From assembly GCF_020085105.1 (NCBI RefSeq), contig NC_058056.1:20136429-20200428 (forward strand): DNA of 64,000 bases. The letters run 5' to 3'. The DNA comes from Siniperca chuatsi. Taxonomy: Eukaryota; Chordata; Actinopteri; Centrarchiformes; Sinipercidae. The stretch's first letter is position 1. Each line of letters opens with the position of its first letter. The notes under the pieces are model-generated. The model had not been told where the DNA came from. It saw nothing but the letters and a program-made list of their open reading frames with translations, and did not search any database. This document shows, one piece after another, positions 25,760-36,559 of the stretch. A program made the translations under genes and the position numbers.

Positions 25760-27436
25760 ATGCATGTGTTCAGGATCTGGCGTGTGCTGTGTGTGCTTGG
25801 CTTCGTGGGTGCATCCTTGTGTGTGAATGAGGTTGAGTATGAAGGGAACTACGCAGACAACTATGACAACAAGATCTCACAGAACCAGCAGGAGGGTGAG
25901 TTTTGTTTATTTGTCCTTTTGTCTCTTTTGTTCCCAGCTTGTTTGAACAGATGGCTCATTGTGAAGAATTTCTTCTCAGCTGCCATGCTTGTTGTCATTA
26001 AGCCAATAAAACCATTCTTATGTGTTTTGAAATTTGTCAACGCACATTAATTTATTAGTTTTGGAAAGTAAGCAAAGTTGTCCCGCAAGGGTCCACTTGT
26101 ATTCCACTTGTATTCACTATATACATTAAAAATAACATCTCTGCCAGTCATGGAGTGGCATTGTACATTATTTATTCTAAAAGTTCTATTGGAAAAGCTG
26201 CCTAACTATCTCTGCTCTCTGATCACATCAAAATAGAGTAACTATAATGTCAGGTTTTCATTCATTTCATTTTAACTTTAACTGAAACGGAGCTAGGGAA
26301 AACTGGTTTTAAGTACTATGCTTTGAAATTAAAATAAAGATTAAAATATCCCAAGTATACTGAATGGTACATGTAATTGTTTTCATTAACGTGGAATCAT
26401 TGTATCGCATGTGTAAATTATAGGTTGTAAATTTTTGTGTGTTTGTCTATGTTTGTACTGTATGTTTAGTCAGTAACACTTAATAATACATCCTGGGATT
26501 TACAGTGTAACTTTGTTGTATGAACCAATAAAATACTTACTGGTTCTTACTGGTACTTAAATGTAGGTACTGTGGAAGAAACCAGTACTATGGGGAACAA
26601 GGTGCTAACAATTGGTCCCTGTACGAACTGGTAGTACCTGATTCATTCAGTGAAGTTCCACTGTAAAACATTGTATTGTACTAAATAAAATAAATGTTCG
26701 GATTTTGGTTATGTTTGGTTTATATTAATGTTAATAACTTTTCAACTTACTATGGGACTGTATAATTGATTAATCTCTGTGGTTGTTGTCTACAGGGGAA
26801 ACTCCAACCACACCATGCCAGGCTGCAGATTTCTCCCGCTGGGACACGCTTTTCATTGCTCTGGAGGACTCCCACATGAGGCAGAACATGCTGCTGGAGT
26901 CTCTGGAGCAATGCTGTGGAGGAATGGTCTCTCTCACGACCCGGGTGGACAAGCTGGCTAAGGAGACATGCCAGCAGTGTCTGTCCAGCCTGGAGTCAGC
27001 ATGCACGGCGCAAGCAGATCAGGCGAGTGTCAGGCTGCAACAAGGCTTGGTGGAGCTCCGGGAAGAGGAAGCAGAGAGGGAGAGGAGGTTAAACACTACC
27101 TTGCAGCAGCTCCTGCACAGTGGCCATGAGGGGAATGCCCGGCTGAAACGGCTGGAGGAAGGTAGAGGCCACAGAGTGGTGCCATCGGGAGCAGCAGACA
27201 GCAGGATGGGACACCAACCAACACAGAGACCCAGGAGTTTAGGGGCAGCATTTGGCTTGGGGATGAAGCCATTCCCATCTGTCCTGAAGGAGCAGGAAGT
27301 GACTTCACCGCTGGACATGGCCACAATGGAAAGGGCCCTGGTTGCCATAGCAACAGAGCTGCAGAAGGTTCACCTGCAGCTGAACAGAGTGATAGAGCAG
27401 GCAGGAACATTGAGGAAGGACAGAGGCGACACATGA
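25760..27436 (+). CDS. PTX3-like secreted protein with N-terminal domain only (no pentraxin domain)
   Basis: Long pentraxin PTX3 is a secreted pattern-recognition protein with a disulphide-linked coiled-coil N-terminal half and a C-terminal pentraxin domain. Exon 1 (25760-25895) starts at the ATG that opens a signal peptide (MHVFRIWRVLCVLGFVGASL); an in-frame ATG at 25625 would bury it. The mature start, EVEYEGNYADNYDN, resembles PTX3's acidic Tyr/Asp/Asn stretch. Exon 2 (26796-27436) begins TPTTPCQAADFSRWDTLFIA, which matches PTX3's PTPCDCGQEHSEWDKLFIM, then a Glu/Leu-rich probable coiled coil and Cys at 53, 85, 86, 104, 107 and 115. The frame ends at TGA with 258 residues where PTX3 would splice to its pentraxin exon. 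No pentraxin signature (HxCxSW) was seen downstream, and a polyadenylation signal follows 23 bases later. It may be a truncated paralogue or a degraded gene with an intact frame. Confidence 0.8.
26060..26245 (+). mobile_element. LINE reverse transcriptase fragment in the ptx3-like intron
   Basis: The + strand translates in part to VVPQGSTCIPLVFTIYI-NNISASHGVALYIIYS, which recalls the GVPQGSILGPLLF-YINNI segment upstream of the RT catalytic motif in fish LINEs. It is short and broken. It would precede the RT segment found at 22.5-23.0 kb in a full element, but it lies on the opposite strand. Confidence 0.55.
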
Positions 27437-27458
27437 ATTGCCCAGAAGGGAAAAAAAT

Positions 27459-27464
27459 AATAAA
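27459..27464 (+). terminator. Polyadenylation signal of the ptx3-like gene
   Basis: AATAAA 23 bases after the stop, with a second AATAAA at 27611-27616. Either would end the transcript before any pentraxin-coding exon. Confidence 0.65.
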
Positions 27465-28214
27465 AGATTGAATGGGGACAGTGATAATGATTTTGCACAC
27501 ATACTCAGTTTTCAATGGTGTTTTAAGGGGCCTTTTTTTATATGTGAGCTTGTTTTTGTCTGGTGACAATGAATTTAAATGTACCATAAATGTTGTAGTT
27601 TACTATAATGAATAAAAACGTATTAATCAACCTAATCAGCCTCATGGAAAGGTTTCCTCCCTCCTCCCACACAGCAAACAACTCATTTTCAGAGCTGCAC
27701 ACTTATGTGTTCATGCACATGCCTACACTTTCATTTGTCTGAGTTAGTGCATGTGCTCTATACTTTCCTGCAAATGCCAGTGTTAACACCACTACCTCAA
27801 TGTTTGTGAAGTTGTGGAGATGTCTGCAAATACCGACAAATACAAGAAAGTGTGTGAGAGGTTTTGGATTGTGTTTAATTCTGGGCAGGCCTCACCCTCT
27901 CATTAGCTTCTTTAAGAGTCTGTACGCATAGAGGCCACAACTTACAATGCTCCGAATGTTTATGATTTATGAAACTTTGCCAGAGCTATTACACTGACCA
28001 CACAGTGGCTGGTGTTGGAGGTACTTTTTGTGTATTATGTACAGTTCGGCCTTCACACTGTATTATGTACGGTTTCTGTGTGATGGTCCTTGGCTCCAGA
28101 TCACCTCTTTATTCATTCAAGTATTTATACTTTTGTTTTGTGGAGTTTTATTAGAGCTAGAGGGGAAGTTGGGCAAATGAGAAAGAAGAAAGAGATTTTG
28201 TACATGGTTTTGTT

Positions 28215-28410
28215 TTGTATGTAAAATCTTAACTTGCAGAGTAACTAGTAACTATACCTGTCAAATAAGTAGCGTAGTAGTAGTGGAGTAAAAAGTATGA
28301 TATGTAGTAGAGGAGAAGTGGAGTCGCATAAAAGTACTCAAGGAAAGTACAAGTACCTTAAGATTGTGCTTGACTAAATGTATATAGTTACATTCCACCA
28401 CTGGGTAAAA
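28215..28410. mobile_element. Percomorph interspersed repeat
   Basis: The segment from AACTTGCAGAGTAACTAGTA to TTACATTCCACCACTGGGT matches, from memory, an abundant non-coding fish repeat with AGTAGTGGAGTAAAAAGTA and AAAGTACAAGTACCTTAA motifs. It has no coding capacity. Confidence 0.65.
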
Positions 28411-29390
28411 GATAGCAACAAAGAACATTTGAACCGTATGTGAGTTTAATTAGGCCAGCCCACTGACATCACACGAGTATTTTCACTAATGAAAGGCTTA
28501 CAACCATGGCATGAATGCATACTTGTGCCCATGCCTGTGTATATGTGTGTGTGTGTGTGTGTGTGCACTTTTCCTTATAAATCTGCAGCTGGGTGGAGAT
28601 TTGTAAGGCAAGATCTGAAGTTTTTTTTCTGACCTATTTCTTAAATGTCACAACTAACAAGATGCAGAGGAGCTTTGAGGTGGAGTAAAACAGATCGTAG
28701 TTCTAGCTTGTGTTCAGACTTCCTACTAAACCTGTTTCATCATGGTATCCAGTATGCATGCAAACACATGCACACATACACACACTGGTTTGTTAAATGC
28801 GGGGGCACTTGTTTTCCTTAAAAGTCTCCATCTGTGCAGTGTGTGTGGGGATTTTAGTGAATGGAAGCTTTGTCATGTCATCTCATGTTGGCGCTTCATT
28901 CATTTTTTACACAGAGAAAAAGAGAAAGCAGGAGGCTAATGATGAAGAAAATAGAGGAAAGACCCAGAAAAGAAGAGTGACAGTGCTTATGTGTCTGACA
29001 GGTAGTTATTAGACATAATGACTGTTCCCCACACGTAGAACAGTGTTTTTATCAGCCAGCTGGCCAGACACAGTACAATACCCAGCCACCATCAGCCTTG
29101 CTTTCTGCCCTGGCTTCCATCTCTTTCATCTCTGTTTCGTCATCTGCCATCACTCTCCTTTCTCTCCTGCTTCTTATCTGTATGCCAATCCCATCATCTT
29201 CTCTCTCTCTACCCCCATTTATCTTCCTCCGATTGTGTCTCGCTCCTCTCTCTTGCCTCCCATCTCCTGTTTTCTCTCTCTCTCACCAGCATCCAGCAAC
29301 CAAATAGATGGCATCAATCCTTGGCTAACCCTCAGCTGGCTGGTAAACGTGACTGACATTACACTCTTGTGAAATGTAGCCAATGCATGT

Positions 29391-29391
<1 letters not shown>

Positions 29392-29419
<28 letters not shown>
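29392..29419. repeat. (AC)14 microsatellite
   Basis: Simple run downstream of slc35g2 on its strand. Confidence 0.9.
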
Positions 29420-29421
<2 letters not shown>

Positions 29422-29482
29422 TAAGGAGGCGATATACTGATTACAAGTGGCTTCAGGAATGCATTGTGTTCATCAGAGAGAT

Positions 29483-29488
29483 TTTATT
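29483..29488 (-). terminator. slc35g2 polyadenylation signal
   Basis: TTTATT on the + strand (AATAAA on -), about 190 bases after the slc35g2 stop. Confidence 0.55.
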
Positions 29489-29675
29489 ATCACATCACAT
29501 AGTCACTATAACAGACAACACAATATTGGCACTTTCCCCAAAGCAAAGAGGACAATACAAAATAGATAAAGCTCCAATAAACATTTAGCAGTCTCTTATG
29601 TACACTGGAACCAATCTCATGAAGGAGGGAGTGAGGGGAGACAAGGAGGAGGTGTGAAGAGGAGAGAAGAGATCT

Positions 29676-31033
29676 CTATTTGATGGGCGAGTCCAGAATC
29701 TCCTCATACTCCTCCCTTTGGCGCCGCCCTCCCCCACGAGAGGGTAGCAGCTTCATCGCTACCAGCCAACCGACACTCAGTATGACCATCACGTTCCCAA
29801 CGACCTCCGGCGCAGTGGGAGCCAATGGCAGCACGACCAGATGCAGCAGCATGGCAACAGGTACCTCCAGGCTCTGAGAGGCGGAGACCAGAGCCGGGTG
29901 GAGTCGGGTGAGGGCATGCGTCATCCCCAGAAAGGCTGCTACCGAGCAGGCAACCAGGCCCAGAACCAGGCCCCAAGCTGGGGCACTCATAGGCCAGGAC
30001 CAGCCCTCCTGGAGCAGAACCAAGGAGGCCGGGGCTAGCAGGCAGCCCGTCCAGCTTACTGTGAACAAAGCAGTGCCCACTCCCACCCTCTCCTTCAGGG
30101 AACGATACCCAACCAGTGCCAGAGCCATCCACAGCCCTGCAAGAGCCGAAAGAGACCAGCCAAACGCACCCCTCCAGAACACAACCGGGTCAGTTGGTGA
30201 ATCTGAATTGCTCTCGTCAGCTGTGGGAAGTAACACAAGCCCCAAACCACACAGTCCTGCAGCTATGGTGATCCCATCGGCCAATCCCAGCCTCTCCTCC
30301 AGGAGCAGGAAGGCCAGGGTTGCTGACAGCGCTGTGGTTGCCAGGCGCCAGGTCGTCGTGCCGTTTCCAGGAGAGACGAAGGTTAAGGAGGAGTAGGCGC
30401 AGCAGAGAGAGAGAGAGTAGGCGATGCCGTAACAGAGCAGACGTAGACGATAGCCCTCTGGTCCAAAAGGGTTCTCCCCCCTGTGCAGTGGTACAGCCAC
30501 AGAGAGGAGCTGGAAGATGGACCGAACCAAGAGCAGAAACAGGGAGCCCAGGCTGAAGCGTTCAGAGGCCACGCGGGTCAGAACGATCAAACAGCCGTGA
30601 GCCAGTGCTGCACCAAGCAGCCCCACCCAGGTGAGCCGAGACGCAGAGACAGATGCCTCCCCAAAACTGGCCAGCTGTTCCCCTACCCCTCTCCCAGATC
30701 CCTTTGTTGCTCTCGCTCCCCCTTCACTCCCATCTCCTCCCCCGGCAGCCTGAGGTTTGTTAGTCGTGTCCTTGTCTTTGTCTTTGGAACCAAACAGAGT
30801 CAAAGGCCACCTCTTGCTCTCCGTCAGCTGTTTCCTGTCTGACGTCTCCTCCAGGAAGGAGCCAAAGTCCTCAAAAGATGGAGCGTCATCGTAGCCTTCG
30901 TCCCCAGGCTGGGGGAAGTGTGTGTGTACTCCAGGTTGAGGGGAGTAGGGGGTGTGTGTGTGTATTTGGCTGTGACGGTGTGAGGGTGGATCTTTACTCT
31001 CTTCTTAGAGCTCAGGAGGTGAGTGGACTCCAT
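29676..31033 (-). CDS. slc35g2: SLC35G2 (TMEM22) DMT/EamA-family membrane protein, with an apparent frameshift near the N-terminus
   Basis: SLC35G2 is a predicted ten-helix drug/metabolite-transporter-superfamily protein of unknown substrate. From the ATG at 31031-31033 the frame reads MESTHLLSSKKRVKIHPHTV, as in human SLC35G2 (KKRVKIHPNTV). It then leaves frame near a CA run at 30918-30928, and the expected continuation QPGDEGYDDAPSFEDFGSF is two bases out of step. That second frame runs unbroken to the TAG (29676-29678) with the family's signature segments (ALAHGCLIVLTR, GPEGYRLRLLCYGI, NGTTTWR, HPALVSASQSLEV) and the identical C-terminus EILDSPIK. One CA unit fewer would give one frame of 451 codons; human is 412 residues. 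The coding part is one exon, as in human. An acceptor with a good pyrimidine tract (exon start 31052) precedes the ATG. No in-frame ATG precedes the first membrane helices in the second frame, so a real lesion would be damaging. Confidence 0.9.
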
Positions 31034-32076
31034 TTTAAAACTTGACAGACACCTGCGAGGGAAGAGAAAGGACACTTTTAGAGCCACATACATTAAATAT
31101 TTTACACACACTCCTGCAAATCCTCCTTCTCTTCTTCCTTCACACTGTCTCTCTCTGGGATGCCACTTGATATCTCATATATCTTTAATATCCCAGATAA
31201 TAATAGCAGTGACTCACATCTTCCCATGTGCCTTGCGTGTTTGGCAGGGAATGTACGTAAGCTCTGCTCATCTGAGCAATCGCCACTTTAATTGTTTTTT
31301 CCGTGTGATGAGAGTTCACATTAAGTTCATTTTAGCTCAATCATTCAGAACCATAATGGCAGATTAGCAATGCTATTATCGCACCTTTTAGCCTTCTTAG
31401 ATAACATGACCTTCAAGGGGGGTTAGAGATTGTTGGCAATGACAGTTACGTAAGTGCTTCCTGCCTCATTTGTCTTTTATCTCTCTCCGTCTAACAATTT
31501 TTTCTCCCTTTGCCTCTTTCCTTTCTCCTCCCTCACTCTATACATTCAAGCAGGGAAATAAGAAATATAAAAGTATTGTTCATATCAGTTCTGAAATTTC
31601 TAAGTCTGTCAAAATATTAGATATATCAGCTTTTACATAAAAAACAGGTATATGACTCCCATGTCTCATCTAACCTACCTCCTTCTCAACCATCTCCCAC
31701 CCCTCCTCCTTTCCTTTCTCCATCTCTTTAAGTTTTCCCTTCAAGGTCCTGCTCCACGGATGACTAACTTATAACCGATGTATTAACAGCTCTCTGCAGC
31801 AGAACAATATGGCCATGCAGGTGCTGCACGGCACATACCCACTGCTGTATTTCAGGTTGTAAAATGCACAACAGTCCACTGGTTTCTCTATGAATTTGGG
31901 GAATACTTTCACATGACATAATATTTATTTATACAAAGGCATATGGAGCATTGTGCTCACTTATTTCCCTGAGTTGCAAAGTATTACTCAGCAGTAATTT
32001 GGCTACCTAACACTGGATTTCTTTCCCTTCTTGTCTTTGTTATATACAAAATAATTCCATATATGTGTACAAGCAC

Positions 32077-32162
32077 AATATTTAATAGCAGTTCTACAGA
32101 ATTAGTGTCCGTGTACATAGTGTACCACACACACTAATTCTGTAGAACTACTATTAAATATT
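32077..32162. repeat. Near-perfect 32-bp inverted repeat with 22-bp loop
   Basis: Arms 32077-32108 and 32131-32162 are complementary at 31 of 32 positions, starting AATATTTAATAG and including TTCTACAGAATTAGTGT. The loop is 32109-32130. A transcript of either strand would form a long hairpin of pre-miRNA size. It may instead be the end-to-end remains of a MITE. Confidence 0.95.
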
Positions 32163-32414
32163 ACATAAATAATATTTAGATAAATAAAGCAGAATAATAA
32201 AACCGATTGCCTTTTTGTTGAGATATTTCATCTTATGAATGAAGAATTTGTAAGGTGTTATGCAGAGGTTTATAATGAACTGTCTATCAAGCACTGAAAG
32301 TCCCACAACCACAGCAAGTGAACCACATCTTCACTTGACTTATTGATATAGCTACACACTCAGTCTAAGTAATCACAAAATGTGTAATTTAGTAACAAGA
32401 CCAAGAGTCAAAAG

Positions 32415-33030
32415 CCATGCTAGCTGCTCTGTCAGGCTGTACTTAGGCACAGTGGTGCTTTGAGCCAAATTCTAATGTCAGCATGCTAACATGCTCACAA
32501 TGACAATGCTAAAATGATGATGTTTAGCCGGTATAATGTTTATCATGTTGACTATCTTACTTTAACATGTTAGCATGCTAAAATTAGCTAATTAGCACTA
32601 AACACAAAGTACAGCTGAGGCTGATGGGAATGTCATTAGTTTTGCAGGTATTTGGTCATAAATCAAAGTATTGAACAAACTGACATTCTGAACTGATGGC
32701 ACTGGCACGAGATAAAGAGTTAAGAGACCAAAGTGATTACAATTCATCCTGAGGGGGAAATGAATGTGTGTACCAAATGTCATGGCAATCCATCCAGTAG
32801 TTATCCATTTCACTCAAAACCACAAATGTCAACCTCTTGGTGGCGCTAGAGGAAAATGTCAGGGGATCATCAAAGTCATTAGGATACATTGTTAGACAAC
32901 CATGAATGTCTGTAGGCCTACTAAATTTTGTGCCAATCCATTGTTGAGAGATTTTAGACTGGACCACAGTGGTGGACTGACCGACCGACATTGCCATTCC
33001 TATTGAGCCAAGCTGCTAGCGTGGCTATAA
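32415..33030. mobile_element. Abundant percomorph non-coding repeat
   Basis: The segment contains AGCATGCTAACATGCT, GCTAATTAGCACTAAACAC, ATGTCATGGCAATCCATCCA, GGTGGCGCTAGAGGAAAATG and GACCGACCGACATTGCCAT. I recognise this order from a very common repeat of perch-like fishes. It supports the percomorph assignment. No protein is encoded. Confidence 0.8.
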
Positions 33031-33074
33031 ATCAAAGGACAGAGCAAAATGCTTAAAAGAATACATGATTAATA

Positions 33075-33440
33075 CTAGTCGTGGACGACATGGATAAAAT
33101 CTTTGCTCACAGTATAAGAAATGTTATATGTGATATCGATATATATCTTGATTGAGTCCATTTTCTGGATAATCAACCTAGAAACTGTTTATGGACACAG
33201 TTACTAGACGGCAAGATCTGTTTGTGGCTTATCTAGCAAATTAAACGCAAACCAAGGTACTTCATCACATTGATCAAAAATCATATTAAAAAAACATTGT
33301 TGCTACAAAGCAGTCATACACATTGATTGCCCACAATGATCTAATATACCCAGAGATGTTAAGGGATACTTCCTTGGTATAACCAGTATGGCAAAATCTC
33401 TGATGGTTGATTTGATGATTTCCCAACCCTAACAACTACC
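33075..33440. repeat. AT-rich interspersed repeat, copy 1
   Basis: Shares with 45895-46240 the order ATGGATAAAATCTT / GATATATAT / CATTGAT / CAGTC-ACA-ATTGATT / CTAATACACCCAGAG-TGTT. Two diverged copies of one unnamed element are the simplest reading. Confidence 0.5.
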
Positions 33441-35192
33441 ATACAAGTTTCATCATATCAGATTATAAAATCAGCATTTCAGTTTCATGATATTTTCCTG
33501 ATCTGCAGCAAGCAGAGTAAAAGCCAGCAGGCTTTGGCAGCTCGCTGCTGTTTCTCACCCCCTTGGTGGTGCAGTCCTTTGGATTTGGTAGGAGCAGGGG
33601 AGGCTGTGAATTTGTGGCTGGCTACGTGGCCTTACCTCTCTCTGGAGATGTTGATTATTCCCACGAATCAGCCTGAACTGCCATGTTACAACGTGCAGCA
33701 GCTAAGAGGGTGAGTGCTGTCAACTGTGTGCTTCTCTCTGGTTAATGGCAAAATGCTCATAAATTATTTCATTTAAAATAGGATATAAATAACTTTCTTT
33801 GAAAACATGGGTTTTGAGGAAATTGTACTGACTTGAAAGGGAATTATTCTTCTATTTAGCCTCAATTAACACCTTCTCAAATCACCCCAACAAAAAAAAA
33901 GATAAGGCATGAATCTAGACTGAATTAAACTGTGGTTTCATTTCACACTTCGCTGAATGAAGTAAAAAAATAACCACAGGCATGAGTTTGCACTGATGAC
34001 GTGAGAAGATCTAGTCATTTACTCTCACCAAAGGGTAAATGAAAGCTGATCTGCTGCTCTGTGAAAACTACAAAGAGCAAAAAGAGATCAGGATGTTCCT
34101 GTCTGAGTCCTCTCTTCTCTTCTCAGTCAGTAATATTTACTGTTCTGGATGATGCAGCCTACCTCTGCAATGCTGCTGCTGCTGCTGCTGCTCTCAAAAG
34201 CTTGTTTCACACCTTACACAACCCTAAAGTGAGCCGCTACGAGCCAAACACCAAACCTGCACAAAGTGAGGCTAGCAGCAGATAAAGCTTTGATTTCCAT
34301 TAAATTTCTAATGAAACTGTACACTGTCCTCCTGGTGTAATCACATGCTTCTTCTACTATAGTTTATTTGATAACCATCCTCTAAAGGCGTACATGCTTT
34401 TAAAAGGATAACATCTTTGATATGGACTATTAATAGGCCAATGACTTTATGAATGGTACTCATACACTGTTAATGATTGGACAGTCTTAAAGCAGCTGTC
34501 ATAGTTTATTTATTAAAAGTAAGACTGATTGAAGCTAATATACTGCATAATATATTATTTTGTAGGTAAATATATATGTAATATATATATATGTGTCTGT
34601 GTGTGTGTTCTTTAGTTTGTGTTTAAGTGAGTGGTTGTGTGTCTGCTGTGAAGGGATGTTATTTCCAAGGTTATCTAGGTTGATGCGCCCCTGTGACGCC
34701 AGACACACACATGCACACATGGAGGAGAACAGAAGGGTTGTGCTGCATGTGTTGTCGCATTTAGATTAAATTAAATAGTCGTTTTACATCTTAAAACACA
34801 ATGCTAGTCCCGACGCTGTACGCCGTACGCACCTGTAAGGATGACGGTTCGATTCCCGCCCCACACTGTGAGTATTTTTTTTTTTCAGCATCCACCAAAC
34901 AGCATGTGTGTAGGCTATGTATTATGTTGTAGCCTACAATGACAGCCCGGCCCGTGACCCATTACGAATTCTTGAATGGAGAGAAAGAAGTGCGCGCTCG
35001 CTCACACTCTGCATGCGCCCGCAGATTGGCACACGGCAACTCAATCACTGAACCCTGGCTCAAACTGTTTTCCAATTAGCGACCTGCTGCAATTTCGTGT
35101 TATTGCATCATGTGATCCGATCAATAAACCACCAGGTGGGTTATTTATAGCCTACACCTATTGTCAAAAATGCCTCTTCCGCCTAAACTCAC

Positions 35193-35480
35193 CTGCTTTC
35201 CCGCAAACCAGCAGATCCCGCCGGGTTGAACTTCACTCTCGGTCAGCCTCTCCGTCATTTACCGAGCATCTCCGACGTTCCATCATTTCTGCCATTTGTT
35301 CTTCTTCTTTACAACTACCCTCTCCTCCTCTCTGTCCTGCGGCAGTCCAGAATCCCCTCAAGGTCACCGAGGAATATGTGTGTTTTATGGAGACCTGCTG
35401 CCCGTCCATCTCTCTGAGTACTGATACAGATGCTCCTCCTCAGCTTGGCCAAAGAGCGAGAGAGCGGGGGGTGTAATCAT
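35193..35480 (-). promoter_or_regulatory. slc35g2: Candidate promoter and non-coding first exon of slc35g2
   Basis: On the - strand the sequence ends in AAAGCAG followed by GTGAGTTT, a strong 5' splice donor (junction 35193/35192). The exon side is CpG-rich compared with its surroundings, with CCCGGCGGG and several CG dinucleotides at 35200-35290 and 35440-35470. Human SLC35G2 has a non-coding first exon, so a splice to the acceptor at 31052 is plausible. The upstream end is not determined. A 166-codon + strand frame over the same bases looks spurious. Confidence 0.45.
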
Positions 35481-36200
35481 AACGTCTGAGCATGCGTGAC
35501 ATCGACTGAACACCAGCACCATATCCCCCAGCCCTGAATTGTATATTATGTCTCCCCACTGTGTGTGTGTGTGTGTGTGTGGGGGGGTCATGACATCACT
35601 TATATCGTGTCTGTTTTAAGAATAGATATATATTTTGTTCACTCGCTTATTCAAATTCAAATGGTTTTTTTAGGCATCATGCCCTGGTGCTCTTAGACCC
35701 TCAGGGCCCCCAAAAGTCCCAGTTCTAATGTGCATGGTTTGTGGTAATTTGATTGATTGCAAATTAGTTTGGGAATATGCACCATTAAATTACAATATCA
35801 CAGCCTTTACACCAGGTCCTGCATTATTACTTAATCTTGAGGCCCAGATTTGTAGAAGGGCCCATACCAAATTATTTAAGATTGAACTGTGCTCTTATGA
35901 ATATAAGAATTTTTCAATACTGTATATAAATCTGTTGAATTGATTTACTTTACTTTGCAATATGTAATAAATAAGAATATAAAGATTTTTCAAAAAGACA
36001 AGATTTATCTATTTGATTACTATATAATAAAATAATAACAAAAGCATGGTAAACGGTTTGCAAATCATTGAATAAAAACAAAAATATTTAAATTAAACCA
36101 GCTGAGATTTGTGTGCACTACATTACTATATAATAAAATATAACAACATTATTTTATTGTAGAATTGGTCTGGATATTTTTATGGTTTGAGATATGTGTG

Positions 36201-36559
36201 CACTATATGGCAAAAAGGGAAATGTTAATGCATTATTTAATGTGCTTCCTTTTATTGGTTTGGTTCTTTCCTGTTTCAACATGACAATGCCCCTGTGCAC
36301 GAAGGGGCCAGTTTGATGTGGAACAACTTGACTGGCCTGCACAGAGCCCTGAACTCACGACTGCAAACCAGGTCGGATTGCACAAAATCATTGGCCAACC
36401 TCACCGATGCTCTTGTGGCTGAATGGGAGCAGCAAATCTTGTGGAAAGCCTTCACAGAAAAGACGAGGCTGTTATAGCATCACAGTAATGGGTTTTGTCA
36501 ACAATTATTGATGGGTGTCGTGTTTGGGTGTCTGTCCACATACCTTGGGCCATGTAGTG
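36201..36559 (+). mobile_element. Internally deleted Tc1-like element with transposase remnant
   Basis: Ends read CACTATATGGCAAAAAGG (36201) and CCTTGGGCCATGTAGTG (to 36559), the inverted termini of a teleost Tc1/mariner family that I recognise. Between them, about 36278-36480, is a decayed copy of the transposase C-terminal part with recognisable words ACAATGCCCCTGTGCAC, ACTTGACTGGCCTGCACAGA and CTTGTGGAAAGCCTTC. Most of the transposase is missing. No clear TA duplication remains. Confidence 0.75.

Larger units (their letters stand above)
27617..29480. other. Intergenic region
   Basis: No gene was recognised and no remnant of a pentraxin exon seen. It contains an interspersed repeat (28215-28410), a (GT)n run at about 28540-28565, a pyrimidine-rich block at 29140-29290 and a (CA)n run at 29392-29419. 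Confidence 0.6.
31053..35192 (-). other. Probable 5' UTR intron of slc35g2
   Basis: Bounded by the acceptor before the slc35g2 ATG and a GTGAGT donor on the - strand at 35187-35192. Inside are a 32-bp inverted repeat (32077-32162), a percomorph repeat (32415-33030), an AT-rich repeat (33075-33440) and a (GCT)7 run near 34170. No coding exon was recognised. Confidence 0.5.

Noticed and set aside
29680-30842. Several + strand frames of 65-162 codons opposite slc35g2
   Set aside because: They are antisense shadows of the GC-rich slc35g2 exon.
32835-32860. CTCF-like word TTGGTGGCGCTAGAGG
   Set aside because: It is part of a common percomorph repeat and differs from the CTCF core at an important position; there is no sign of function.
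34797-34870. tRNA-like segment with a perfect B box GGTTCGATTCC (34846-34856), a near A box (34805-34815) and 6/7 pairing of possible acceptor ends
   Set aside because: The T stem does not pair around the TTCGATT loop, and four extra bases separate it from the acceptor arm, so no cloverleaf forms. It may be a tRNA-derived SINE scrap or chance.
34976-35476. 166-codon + strand open frame
   Set aside because: No recognisable domain, no splice context, and it overlaps the GC-rich candidate first exon of slc35g2 on the other strand.
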